Below are positions 15,711-23,470 of a stretch of DNA of 32,980 nucleotides, in pieces. A program made the translations under genes and the position numbers. The stretch covers positions 1 to 32,980 of the forward strand of contig WTGC01000214.1 in the NCBI GenBank assembly GCA_011523705.1, read 5' to 3'. A model generated the notes under the pieces. The model saw nothing but the letters and a program-made list of their open reading frames with translations, was not told where the DNA came from and made no database searches. This stretch comes from Chloroflexota bacterium. Its GTDB lineage: Bacteria; Chloroflexota; Anaerolineae; Aggregatilineales; Phototrophicaceae. Numbering within the stretch: the stretch's first letter is position 1; every line of letters begins with the position of its first letter.

Positions 15711-16574
15711 ATGACAAAGCTAGGCGTCATCACCGACGGGATCAGCCGCGACTTCGAGCGGGCGCTCGCCGTTATGAATGAATTCGGCTTGACCCAGGCC
15801 GAATTGCAGTATGTCTGGGATGTCGAAGTGGGCGACCTGTCCGATGCCCAACTGGATCGCGTGCAGCGTTTGGTGGCGGCGCACGGGGTCGAGGTCTCTT
15901 GCATATCGCGACATGTCTTCGGCGGCTTGGCGCTGGGCGATTTGTCGGCGAGCGCGCCCGTTTATCGGCAGCATCTCGCGGACTTGAATCGCTGCATCGA
16001 CACGGCGAAGGCGCTGGATTGCCCGCTGGTGCGCATCATGAGCTTCAAAAAAGAGATGATCCTCTTCGGCAGCCAGGGCGCTGAAGAGTGGAATGTGGCG
16101 CAGGGCGCTTGGGAAAAAGCGCGCGAATTGATCGGCGGGGCGGTGCAGATCGCCGAAGATCGCGCGATCACGCTTGTCGTCGAAACGGGCAACAACGCCA
16201 TCACCAACTCCGCTTTCCTCGCGCGCCGTATGGTCGATGAAATCGGATCTGAACGGCTGAAGGTGATGTGGGATCCGGCGAATGCGCTCTATTCCACAGA
16301 AGCGGCTTACCCGGATGGCTACCAGGCGCTGAGAGGCGCCCTCGGGCATATCCACCTCAAGGATGTGGTCGTCGAGATCTCCAAAGCGACCATCAGTTGC
16401 CGTCAGTTGGGATCGGGGCAGATGGCGCCCTATCTCGATGACATGGCGGCCGCGCTGAAAAACGATGGCTACGCCGGCGCAATCTCGCTGGAATCGGTTT
16501 ATCGTCCCCTGGGCGGCAGTTTCGAGGATGGTTTCCGCGCGTCGATCGGCGCGCTCAAGTCGATTTTTGGCTAG
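15711..16574 (+). CDS. Sugar phosphate isomerase/epimerase-type TIM barrel, copy 2
   Basis: The 287-residue protein starts MTKLGVITDGISRDFERAL, typical of the family. Metal ligands are likely Glu158 (LVVETGNNA), Asp188 (VMWDPANAL), His213 or His215 (GHIHLKD) and Glu261 (ISLESVY). It shares the fold with the gene at 13541 but little sequence, so they probably carry out different steps rather than being duplicates. The start has AGGA eight bases upstream. It closes the plus-strand sugar-oxidation run. Its closest functional analogues would be hydroxypyruvate isomerase, tagatose epimerase or inosose dehydratase; I cannot choose among them. Confidence 0.9.
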   Translation: MTKLGVITDGISRDFERALAVMNEFGLTQAELQYVWDVEVGDLSDAQLDRVQRLVAAHGVEVSCISRHVFGGLALGDLSASAPVYRQHLADLNRCIDTAKALDCPLVRIMSFKKEMILFGSQGAEEWNVAQGAWEKARELIGGAVQIAEDRAITLVVETGNNAITNSAFLARRMVDEIGSERLKVMWDPANALYSTEAAYPDGYQALRGALGHIHLKDVVVEISKATISCRQLGSGQMAPYLDDMAAALKNDGYAGAISLESVYRPLGGSFEDGFRASIGALKSIFG

Positions 16575-16586
16575 CCTTCCGCCCCA

Positions 16587-16614
16587 TTGCTCTATCCTAA
16601 CATCTGAGTAATAT
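16587..16614 (+). promoter_or_regulatory. Candidate promoter for the polytopic membrane protein gene
   Basis: TTGCTC (16587-16592), a 16-base spacer and TAATAT (16609-16614) lie in a small AT-rich patch between the isomerase stop and the membrane protein start. The leader would be very short and no ribosome-binding site is visible. Confidence 0.35.
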
Positions 16615-16631
16615 AAAACTAAGCTTCGGTT

Positions 16632-18875
16632 GTGAGATTGGCTATGCGTTCTCTCTTTCATCATCGCTGGCGGCAAGATCGCCTGCCACTTCTGCTATAC
16701 CTGGTCGCCTTCATCGTGATGACGTATCCCCTCGTCTTCCACATGCATGATTCGCTACCAATTCACAATTCTGATACCTACGAGATTCTTGGGAAGGGTT
16801 GGCAGCTTCGCGAGACCTTGATCCATGGCAAAGATCTTGATCATAATGAGTTACTCTTTTACCCAAACGGTCTGGATACCACACTTCAGCCTCAGCGGTG
16901 GACTTCGTTTCCTTTTTGGACTGCCTTGTACACGCTGTTCGGCGACCCGCTGGCCTACAATCTTGTTTCGCTGTTTGGCATTCTGTTCAAAGCCTACGGC
17001 ATGTATCTGCTGGGAATGCGCCTGTTCCGCGGGCGAATACCGGCATGGGTATGTGGCGCCTTCTACGCCTTTTCAGCGCCAATCCTGGCGATGCACTTGC
17101 GAAATCCTGATACCGGCGCGACGGAGTGGATTCCCTGGTGCGTTCTGCTTTTGGCTTACGGCTTTGAATGCCTGCGCGCCGGCAATAAGTTTCGCAAGAC
17201 CGGCATCATCATGGCAGTTGCTGGACTGTGCTTTTCGCTCAATGTGTATATGCATTTGCGGATCGCCATTTTCGCCATGCTAATCGCCGGCGGCTACCTC
17301 TTGTGGAGCGCCTTTGCCTACAGACTGTGGGCGCGGCGCCGGTTTTGGCTGGCTGTGGCGCTCTTCGCGGCTGCGGCAACGCTAAGCAGCGCGCCCCTGC
17401 TGCTTCGTGTACTCGGTTCAGATCTGTACACCTATGCGATCGACCGCCCCGTTGAGGCGTCTGCCGCGGGCGCCATCGATTTGCTGAACCTCGTCAAAGC
17501 CGATCATGACTGGCCCTTGAACGCCAGGCAGGTCATCGCATCGCTCAGTGGCGATCAATTGGAAGTTGGCTGCCTTTGCCTGGGCATTTCGCACGTGGGC
17601 GTAGTCGGTCTCGTCTTCGCGCTGATGGGGGCTGTGTATATACTGCGATTCCGGCGGGAGCAGGCGGTTTGGATCGTGATGGCGGTCTTGTCGTTGTTGT
17701 TAAGTCTTGGCGTTGTATTCTACGTCGATGGCAAACCGCTCGACATTTACTGGACGCCTTACCGTCTGCTGGAGGGGAATTTCTTCTTTCGCGCGCTCTG
17801 GCATCCCTTTCGGATGGTGAACGTGTTCCTGTTTCCCTTTTCGATTTTGGTTGGCTATGGATTGCATAGCCGTCTGCGAACGGTCAAGCTCGATCGGCGC
17901 GGCATGATCATGATGGTCCTGTCGGTCGGGGCGCTGCTCTACGGGACGAGCATATTTCCCTTGCCCATGCAGAAGTTTGCGCGCCCCGCCTATGCGTCGG
18001 CGCTGGCGGATTTGCCCGCGGGCGCGGTAATTGATTTGCCGATGGGCCACCATCCGGCGAAATATTATATGGCTTTGCAACGTTTTCACGGCCGCCCAAT
18101 TGTGGAGGGGATGCTGCCGCGTACGCCGCCAAATGCCTATGACTACGTTATGTCGAATCCTGCTTTGGTCCGTTTGCGCAATATGTGGATTTATAGGAAC
18201 GCGCCGAACCCTGCGGAGCCGGAGTGGCGCGCCGCAGTCGCCGACATGCAGCGCGATGGCTTCCGCTACTTGATTCTGCACAATCGCGTGCCACGCTCGG
18301 TATCGAGTACGGTTTGGCTCCCGAAAGCGATTGAAGAGCTATTTGTGTCTTCCGTGCCGGTTTACAAAGACGATTACGGCAGCGTCTATGATCTCGCCAC
18401 GTGGAACGGACCGTATCGGCTCGAAGGGCGGGAAGGCTTTCAGGAGTTGCCAGACGGCGATCGAGTTGCCATTCGCGCCGGCGAAAACCTCATCATGCAC
18501 CAATGGTCGTTTATCGGTTCCCGGGATGTGGCGCGCTGTCAATGGGTATCAGTAGAAAGCTGGTGGGAGAGTGTTGAAGCGGACCCCATCTCTTACAGCT
18601 TGACGCTGATACTCGCGGAAGAAGACGGCAATGGCCAAGTCGCGATCGGAGAAAAGACGCCGGCCGATTTGCGCACGAGCGAATGGCGGACCGGCGTCTT
18701 CTATCGGAACCGGGCCTCAGTCTTCGTCCCTTGCAATATAGAAAGCGGCAAGTATCTGTTGCTTCTGGGCATGAAAGACACCTTGCGCGGCCCATCGCTC
18801 ATGTTGAAGTATCCTGACGGAAAGTCCATCGGGACGCTCTATTATTTGACCACGCTTAATGTAGAAGCCGGTTAA
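16632..18875 (+). CDS. Polytopic membrane protein, possible GT-C-type glycosyltransferase
   Basis: The 747-residue protein has a first membrane segment at about residues 17-36 (RLPLLLYLVAFIVMTYPLVF), an acidic first loop (HNSDTYEIL), about ten more hydrophobic segments to about residue 440, and a hydrophilic C-terminal half (about 445-747) predicted outside. That plan matches lipid-linked-sugar-dependent GT-C glycosyltransferases, where an Asp/Glu in the first outer loop is catalytic. I see no diagnostic motif, so a transporter or polymer-export role is not excluded. The first codon is GTG at 16632; the ATG at 16644 is an equally good start. No ribosome-binding site is clear. Neighbours do not reveal the substrate. 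Confidence 0.7.
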   Translation: MRLAMRSLFHHRWRQDRLPLLLYLVAFIVMTYPLVFHMHDSLPIHNSDTYEILGKGWQLRETLIHGKDLDHNELLFYPNGLDTTLQPQRWTSFPFWTALYTLFGDPLAYNLVSLFGILFKAYGMYLLGMRLFRGRIPAWVCGAFYAFSAPILAMHLRNPDTGATEWIPWCVLLLAYGFECLRAGNKFRKTGIIMAVAGLCFSLNVYMHLRIAIFAMLIAGGYLLWSAFAYRLWARRRFWLAVALFAAAATLSSAPLLLRVLGSDLYTYAIDRPVEASAAGAIDLLNLVKADHDWPLNARQVIASLSGDQLEVGCLCLGISHVGVVGLVFALMGAVYILRFRREQAVWIVMAVLSLLLSLGVVFYVDGKPLDIYWTPYRLLEGNFFFRALWHPFRMVNVFLFPFSILVGYGLHSRLRTVKLDRRGMIMMVLSVGALLYGTSIFPLPMQKFARPAYASALADLPAGAVIDLPMGHHPAKYYMALQRFHGRPIVEGMLPRTPPNAYDYVMSNPALVRLRNMWIYRNAPNPAEPEWRAAVADMQRDGFRYLILHNRVPRSVSSTVWLPKAIEELFVSSVPVYKDDYGSVYDLATWNGPYRLEGREGFQELPDGDRVAIRAGENLIMHQWSFIGSRDVARCQWVSVESWWESVEADPISYSLTLILAEEDGNGQVAIGEKTPADLRTSEWRTGVFYRNRASVFVPCNIESGKYLLLLGMKDTLRGPSLMLKYPDGKSIGTLYYLTTLNVEAG

Positions 18876-18899
18876 CCCGGCCAATTCGCGCGATAGAAT
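18872..18899 (+). promoter_or_regulatory. Candidate promoter for the aldo/keto reductase gene
   Basis: TTAACC (18872-18877), a 16-base spacer and TAGAAT (18894-18899) fit a weak sigma-70-type promoter. TACAAT follows at 18904 as an alternative -10. The -35 overlaps the stop codon of the membrane-protein gene. Confidence 0.35.
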
Positions 18900-18952
18900 G
18901 AGGTACAATTGCTTGAGCATGTCCAACAGGATTTCAAACACAAGGAGCCACC

Positions 18953-19813
18953 ATGCCAATCCCTACGAAAGCATTCGGACGCACGGGCCACGAGAGCACA
19001 CGCGCGCTATTTGGCGCGGCCGCCTTCAGCAGGGTGACCCAGGACGAAGCCGACCGCACGATGGAGCTGCTCATCGAGCGCGGCGTCAACCATATCGATA
19101 CCGCCGCCAGTTACGGCGATGCTGAGCTAAGAATCGGTCCCTGGATGGAGAGTCATCGCGAGCGCTTCTTCCTCGCCACGAAAACGGGCCTGCGCAGCTA
19201 CGATGGCGCCAAGGCGGAGTTTGAGCGTTCGCTGCGGCGCCTCCGAGTCGAGCGGGCAGACTTGATTCAATTGCATCATCTGGTGGGCGAGGATGAGTGG
19301 GAAGAAGCGATGGGTCCCGGCGGCGCGCTAGAGTATCTGATAGAAGCGCGCGAGCAGGGTCTGGTCAATTATATCGGCGTGACTGGGCACGAAGTCGCGA
19401 TCGCTGGCATGCATCTGCGCAGCCTGGAGCGCTTCGACTTTGATTCGGTGCTGCTGCCCTACAACTATCTGATGATGCGGAATGAAACCTACCGCGCCAG
19501 CTTTGAGGCAGTCTTGCGGATTTGCCAGGCGCGGAACATCGCGGTGCAAACGATCAAGGGCATCACCCGCCGCCCCTATGTCACCGACCAGCACAGCCAT
19601 GCCACCTGGTACGAGCCGCTGACGGACCAGCCGAGCATCGATAAAGCGGTGCATTGGGTGCTGGGAAACGAAGACGTCTTCCTCAACACTGCCGGCGATA
19701 TTCGTCTTCTTCCCAAGGTGCTGGATGCGGCGGCGCGCTATGAAGAGCGGACGCCCGAGGCGGTCATGGAGGCGATGATCGCTGAATGGGAGATGGCGCC
19801 GCTGTTTGTGTGA
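18953..19813 (+). CDS. Aldo/keto reductase family protein
   Basis: The 286-residue (alpha/beta)8 oxidoreductase has the catalytic tetrad Asp49 and Tyr54 ([12 protein letters not shown]), Lys77 (ATKTG) and His108 or His109 (QLHH). It uses NADPH, usually, to reduce aldehydes or ketones, or runs in reverse on sugar alcohols. The cofactor end after strand 7 is less canonical ([10 protein letters not shown]), which places it with the short bacterial AKR group annotated as 'predicted oxidoreductase' rather than with classical AKR1. AAGGAG lies five bases before ATG, the best ribosome-binding site in the window, and a strong terminator follows, so it looks like a single-gene transcription unit. Confidence 0.92.
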   Translation: MPIPTKAFGRTGHESTRALFGAAAFSRVTQDEADRTMELLIERGVNHIDTAASYGDAELRIGPWMESHRERFFLATKTGLRSYDGAKAEFERSLRRLRVERADLIQLHHLVGEDEWEEAMGPGGALEYLIEAREQGLVNYIGVTGHEVAIAGMHLRSLERFDFDSVLLPYNYLMMRNETYRASFEAVLRICQARNIAVQTIKGITRRPYVTDQHSHATWYEPLTDQPSIDKAVHWVLGNEDVFLNTAGDIRLLPKVLDAAARYEERTPEAVMEAMIAEWEMAPLFV

Positions 19814-19844
19814 CGGTAGCTGCCGCCTTGGAAGACCAGAGCAG

Positions 19845-19888
19845 GTCGCTTCGAGACAATGATCTCGAAGCGACTGTCCCTTTGTTTT
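19845..19888 (+). terminator. Rho-independent terminator
   Basis: A perfect 12-base stem (GTCGCTTCGAGA / TCTCGAAGCGAC) with a six-base loop is followed by TGTCCCTTTGTTTT. It starts 31 bases after the aldo/keto reductase stop. The T tract is interrupted but the stem is very stable. Confidence 0.8.
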
Positions 19889-19923
19889 ATCACTAGAGCG
19901 CGCCAGCCAGGAATTGAACCTCA

Positions 19924-20364
19924 ATGAAGGTCACAACTAAAGTCAGAAGGTGGGCGATATTTTCGATTGTCGTCCCGCTGTTGCCAATGATGTTTGCTGG
20001 GCTTCTGAAATTGGGACAAGGATCGGGCTTAGACTACCACGGTCTTCTTGGAGGCACTGAACTGTATATACTTTCAGTCACTGTTCTTGCTTCAACCAAG
20101 AATGACTTGGATAACTCCGAAGCTGATTTTTCTACATTTCGAGTGTATAATGCATTAAACGAACTGCTGTTTATTTCGATGATTGTGATCGTGATGCTGT
20201 TTGCAGCGGTATACGTCAACGAGCATGTGCAAGACTTTGGGCTGCAGAAATCATTTATTGCCGATGCGGGCATCACGTCGGGCGTATTATCTAGTCTAAC
20301 GTGCCTTTCGCTTCAGGCGATTCTCTTTGTCGCCGAGAACAAAGAGAACAGGAGTACAACCTAG
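19924..20364 (+). CDS. Small membrane protein of unknown function
   Basis: The 146-residue protein is of no family I recognise. It has four hydrophobic stretches, roughly residues 9-30 (WAIFSIVVPLLPMMFAGLL), 41-55, 78-97 (ELLFISMIVIVMLFAAVYV) and 114-136, so a four-helix membrane protein is likely. The coding region is visibly AT-richer than its surroundings. The next small gene overlaps its stop (TAGTG), so the two are translationally coupled and probably form a pair. The ribosome-binding site is weak (AGGA about twelve bases upstream). Small coupled membrane-protein pairs often belong to mobile or defence cassettes, but nothing here proves that. Confidence 0.6.
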   Translation: MKVTTKVRRWAIFSIVVPLLPMMFAGLLKLGQGSGLDYHGLLGGTELYILSVTVLASTKNDLDNSEADFSTFRVYNALNELLFISMIVIVMLFAAVYVNEHVQDFGLQKSFIADAGITSGVLSSLTCLSLQAILFVAENKENRSTT

Positions 20365-20528
20365 TGGAAGCATTGATGTTATTTGGTCTTTTCATATTGT
20401 TTCTTTGTACGCTGACAATTGTGTCTACGCTGGCTTACGACGTCCTGACAGGGCGAATCAAGCGAATATATGGTATCGCGAACAAGAACAATCAAGCCCC
20501 TCTTGTTGAACAGCGGCAAGACGCTTAA
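20364..20528 (+). CDS. Very small single-span membrane protein, coupled to the preceding gene
   Basis: The 54-residue product starts at GTG inside the stop of the preceding gene (TAGTG) with AGGAG nine bases upstream. Residues 4-25 (LMLFGLFILFLCTLTIVSTLAY) form one membrane helix, followed by a basic, polar tail (TGRIKRIYGIANKNNQ). The frame is open further upstream, but that part overlaps the preceding gene and lacks a ribosome-binding site. The function is unknown. It ends 27 bases before the convergent sugar kinase gene. Confidence 0.55.
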   Translation: MEALMLFGLFILFLCTLTIVSTLAYDVLTGRIKRIYGIANKNNQAPLVEQRQDA

Positions 20529-20554
20529 GTCGGGGCGTTGCCCGTAGCGCCCAT

Positions 20555-21487
20555 TTACGGATACTGAATCAACTCGACCCGCGGCAGGAAGCGCGCCATG
20601 TCGGCTACATCGTAGGCGGCTGTCCCCGCTTGCAGGCAGACGGCTGTCGCGGCCGCGATGCCGAGGCGCAAGCCTTCTTCCAGCGGCGTATTGTGATGCA
20701 GCGCGTGCGCCAAGCCGGCCAGAACAGCGTCGCCGGCGCCGGCTGGGCTGCTGACTTCGACTGGGATTGGCGGGATGCGATAGCTGTTATCGTTGAGCAG
20801 CGCCAGCGCCCCGTCTTTGCCCATGGTGACGACCACTTGCGTGCCGTACTGCGCTCGTATTTCGCAGCCGGCTTCATAGAGTTCAGCGTCCGATTTCAGC
20901 TTGCGCCCCGCCAGTGCCGAGAGTTCGTGCTCATTTGGCTTGATGAAGCTGGGGCGAGCGGCCAGGCCGGCGCTCAGATTCGGCTCGGCGGCATCGAATA
21001 TCACTGGCAGGTCTTGGGCGCGCGCCAACGCAATCGCGTCAGCGTAGAATGCCGGCGTCATGCCGGGTGGCAGCGAACCGCCAGTGATGACAACCGACGC
21101 CGATGGCAGCGCCGCTTGGTAGCGTTCGCGCAATGCCGAGAGATGCGCGGGCTCTACGATCATGGATGCAGTTGTGATCGTCGTGTGCTCGCCGCTCGAT
21201 TCGTCCATGATCACCGTGTTAATGCGCGTTTCGCCGCCGGCCTCAATAAAATCGGTTGTCACGCCGAGTTCTTCCAGCATGCGCTTCACTTTTTCGCCGA
21301 TAGCGCCGGCGGACAAGCCTAGCGCCAAGCTGCCGACGCCCATGCGCCCCAGGATCCAGGCGGCGTCGGTCGGCTTGCCGCCCATGCTGTGAAAAGTGCG
21401 CGTGGCGCGCATGGTGGTGTTGGTCCGCAATTGCGGGACGAAGACGGTCAGGTCAAGCGTGGTATTGGGCGTGAGGGAAACGATCAT
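20555..21487 (-). CDS. PfkB-family sugar kinase (1-phosphofructokinase/tagatose-6-phosphate kinase type)
   Basis: The 310-residue protein starts MIVSLTPNTTLDLTVF, like the FruK/LacC group. The C-terminal PfkB signature is SSPAGAGDAVLAGLAHAL with catalytic Asp253. SGGSLPPG-type DNA-free turn residues are present as TGGSLPPGM (136-142), and FIKPNEHEL (181-189) matches the family. The N-terminal glycine motif is GGKPTDAAW instead of the common GGKG-x-N, which would touch the substrate, so specificity may be shifted. It should phosphorylate a sugar phosphate or ketose with ATP. The gene begins eight bases after the aldolase stop with no separate ribosome-binding site, so it is translationally dependent on it. 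Kinase plus class II aldolase suggests a phosphorylate-then-cleave ketose route. Confidence 0.92.
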   Translation of the reverse strand: MIVSLTPNTTLDLTVFVPQLRTNTTMRATRTFHSMGGKPTDAAWILGRMGVGSLALGLSAGAIGEKVKRMLEELGVTTDFIEAGGETRINTVIMDESSGEHTTITTASMIVEPAHLSALRERYQAALPSASVVITGGSLPPGMTPAFYADAIALARAQDLPVIFDAAEPNLSAGLAARPSFIKPNEHELSALAGRKLKSDAELYEAGCEIRAQYGTQVVVTMGKDGALALLNDNSYRIPPIPVEVSSPAGAGDAVLAGLAHALHHNTPLEEGLRLGIAAATAVCLQAGTAAYDVADMARFLPRVELIQYP

Positions 21488-21494
21488 TGATCTG

Positions 21495-22187
21495 TTAGTC
21501 GTCGCGGAAGTTGGCAATTGCCGATTCCATCGCGGCGCGCTCTTCGCGCAGCAGCGGGCTGGCGCCCAGGTATTGCGACATCATGATCATATAGGCGTTG
21601 GTATCGAGGCGCTCGACGGCGTCGAGCGCCGCTGGCAGGTTCTTCCCCATCAAGAACAGGCCGTGCCAAGGGGCGAGCGCCCCGGCGGCGTGTTTGGCGA
21701 TCATCGCCTCGCGGCCGCGCATGGTGACGACGATGCGCTCACCCAGCTTGGGGCTATGGGCGGGGGCGTATTCAATGACCGGTGTGACGCCAAATTTGCG
21801 CGTGGCTTCCATCACCGGCGGCATCGCCATGTTGGCGCAGGCGAAGACCAGCAGATTGCGCGGATGGGCATGAATGACGGCCGTCCCGTAATTGGCGAAA
21901 TTCTCATGCAAGCCGAAGTGCACGGCGCTCTCGCGGGTCAAGCCGCCGTTGCCGTCGAGAATCTCGCCGCCCTCCCCCACAACCAGCACATCCTCCGGCG
22001 CCAGCTGCCACTGTTTGTTCTGCCCGGCCAGTGTTGGCGACATGCAGAAGACATCGCCGACGCGCAGGCTGATGTTGCCGCCGCCGGCGTCGGTCAAGTG
22101 GCGGTCGAACAGAAAGCGCCCGATGCGCGCCACCAACGCTCGCCCGGCATTCACCTCGTCAGTCAGCATTGCTGGCGCGTCCCGCAT
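21495..22187 (-). CDS. Class II aldolase/adducin family protein
   Basis: The 230-residue protein belongs to the fuculose-1-phosphate/ribulose-phosphate aldolase fold. DAGGGNISLRV (33-43) is the phosphate-binding loop, Glu86 (TRESAVHFGLH) the catalytic acid, and HAHP (His106, His108) two of the zinc ligands. The third His is expected near residue 166-170; KHAAGALAPWHG supplies candidates. It cleaves a ketose phosphate to dihydroxyacetone phosphate and an aldehyde, or acts as a sugar-phosphate epimerase or dehydratase. I chose the ATG at 22187, with GGGAGAG about eight bases upstream, over a TTG two codons earlier. It is divergent from the alcohol dehydrogenase at 22313, which could reduce its aldehyde product; that is inference. 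Confidence 0.9.
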   Translation of the reverse strand: MRDAPAMLTDEVNAGRALVARIGRFLFDRHLTDAGGGNISLRVGDVFCMSPTLAGQNKQWQLAPEDVLVVGEGGEILDGNGGLTRESAVHFGLHENFANYGTAVIHAHPRNLLVFACANMAMPPVMEATRKFGVTPVIEYAPAHSPKLGERIVVTMRGREAMIAKHAAGALAPWHGLFLMGKNLPAALDAVERLDTNAYMIMMSQYLGASPLLREERAAMESAIANFRDD

Positions 22188-22273
22188 TCGCAATTCTCTC
22201 CCGTTTTCGACATAATGCCATTATAGCGACTGGCAGCGTTGATACAATTACGGAGTAGACAGCAACAGTTTTC

Positions 22274-22305
22274 TTTGCCACAGAGGCACAGAGACACAGA
22301 GAAAG
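22274..22305 (+). repeat. 'GCCACAGAGGCACAGAG' dispersed repeat forming an mRNA leader
   Basis: The repeat TTTGCCACAGAGGCACAG continues with GACACAGAGAAAG directly into the ribosome-binding region (AAAGG, six bases before ATG at 22313). A shorter copy lies at 30568, and more diverged reverse copies at 31963 and 32516. TACAAT at 22243-22248 is a possible -10 upstream of it. Confidence 0.7.
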
Positions 22306-22312
22306 GCTAACA

Positions 22313-23470
22313 ATGCAATTTGAATTTGCCAGCGCGGCGCGCATCATCTTCGGCGATGGCAGCGCGACACAGTTGCCCCAGCTCGCGCGAGAACAAGGCA
22401 GCCACGCCTTGCTCGTCACCGACAGCTTACAGCCGGAAGCGGTGTCGAAGCTGATTGACACGCTGCGGAGCGCCGATCTTCTACTGACGCATTTCCCCGT
22501 CAGTGGCGAGCCGACCGTGGAAGTGATTGACGAGGCGAAGGCGATCGCCGTATCGGCCGGCTGCGATATGGTGATCAGCATCGGCGGCGGCAGCGTCATC
22601 GACGCGGGCAAGGCAAGCGCCGCGTTAATCCCCAATGCGGGCGCCGTGCTTGATTATCTGGAGGTGATAGGCGCTGGCAAAAAGCTGTCAGCCGCGCCAC
22701 TGCCCTTCATTGCGCTGCCGACGACCGCTGGCACTGGCGCCGAGGTCAGCAAGAATGCGGTGATCGGCTCAAAGACGCATCGGGTCAAGGTCAGCCTGCG
22801 CGACAACCGCATGTTGGCTGATGTCGCCTTGGTCGATCCTGAATTGACGCATAGCGTGCCGCCGGCGGTTACCGCCAGCACTGGCATGGACGCGCTGACG
22901 CAAGTGCTCGAGCCTTTTGTCTCCCACCTTGCCAACCCGCTCACCGATGGTATGTGTACCGAGGGCTTGCGCCGCGCCGGGCGTTCGCTGCGGACGGTCT
23001 ATGACGAGCCGGAAAACGCAACGGCCCGTCGCGATATGGCGCTGACGAGCCTGTTGGGAGGCTTGGCGCTGGCCAACGCCAAGCTCGGGGCTGTGCATGG
23101 ATTCGCCGGCGTGCTGGGCGGGATGTACGACGCGCCACATGGCGCCATCTGCGCCGCGCTGCTGCCGCCGGTGATGGAGGCGAATATCAAAGCTTTGCAT
23201 GCGCGCGAACCAGAGAATCCCGCCTTGAAGCGCTACGAATATGCCGCGCAGTTCTTGTTGTTCGATCGGTCGGCAAGGGCGCAGGACGCGATGGACTGGA
23301 TCGGCGAGACCAGCCGGCGGTTTGACATTCCGGGCTTGGGCGCATACGGCGCGCGCGAGGATGTCTTTGCCGAGATCGTCGAGAAGTCCAGCGCATCCAG
23401 CAGCATGAAGGGCAACCCGATTGCACTGACTGCGGATGAGCTGACGGCGATACTGCGGGCGGCGCTATGA
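22313..23470 (+). CDS. Iron-type (group III) alcohol dehydrogenase family protein
   Basis: The 385-residue protein has the NAD(P) loop VISIGGGSVIDAGK (87-100) and TTAGTGAE (137-144). Metal-site residues are Asp193 (GMDALTQ), His262 (AVHGFAG) and His276 (DAPHGA). The fourth usual ligand, four residues after the Asp, is Gln197 where FucO-like enzymes have His, placing it in the DALTQ subgroup whose metal and activity are less certain. It reduces an aldehyde or oxidises an alcohol. It is divergent from the aldolase-kinase pair and overlaps the downstream beta-propeller gene by four bases (ATGA). AAAGG from the upstream repeat serves as its ribosome-binding site. Confidence 0.92.
   Translation: MQFEFASAARIIFGDGSATQLPQLAREQGSHALLVTDSLQPEAVSKLIDTLRSADLLLTHFPVSGEPTVEVIDEAKAIAVSAGCDMVISIGGGSVIDAGKASAALIPNAGAVLDYLEVIGAGKKLSAAPLPFIALPTTAGTGAEVSKNAVIGSKTHRVKVSLRDNRMLADVALVDPELTHSVPPAVTASTGMDALTQVLEPFVSHLANPLTDGMCTEGLRRAGRSLRTVYDEPENATARRDMALTSLLGGLALANAKLGAVHGFAGVLGGMYDAPHGAICAALLPPVMEANIKALHAREPENPALKRYEYAAQFLLFDRSARAQDAMDWIGETSRRFDIPGLGAYGAREDVFAEIVEKSSASSSMKGNPIALTADELTAILRAAL

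Noticed and set aside
14576..16676. Long minus-strand open frames (324 and 318 codons) opposite the dehydrogenase and second isomerase
   Set aside because: Both are antisense shadows of genes with clear motifs and ribosome-binding sites; neither has a ribosome-binding site or recognisable domain.
19897..19990. Possible intact minus-strand tRNA
   Set aside because: Only the T-arm/3'-end-like part fits. No 5' acceptor strand, D-arm or anticodon stem pairs correctly, so no tRNA is called.
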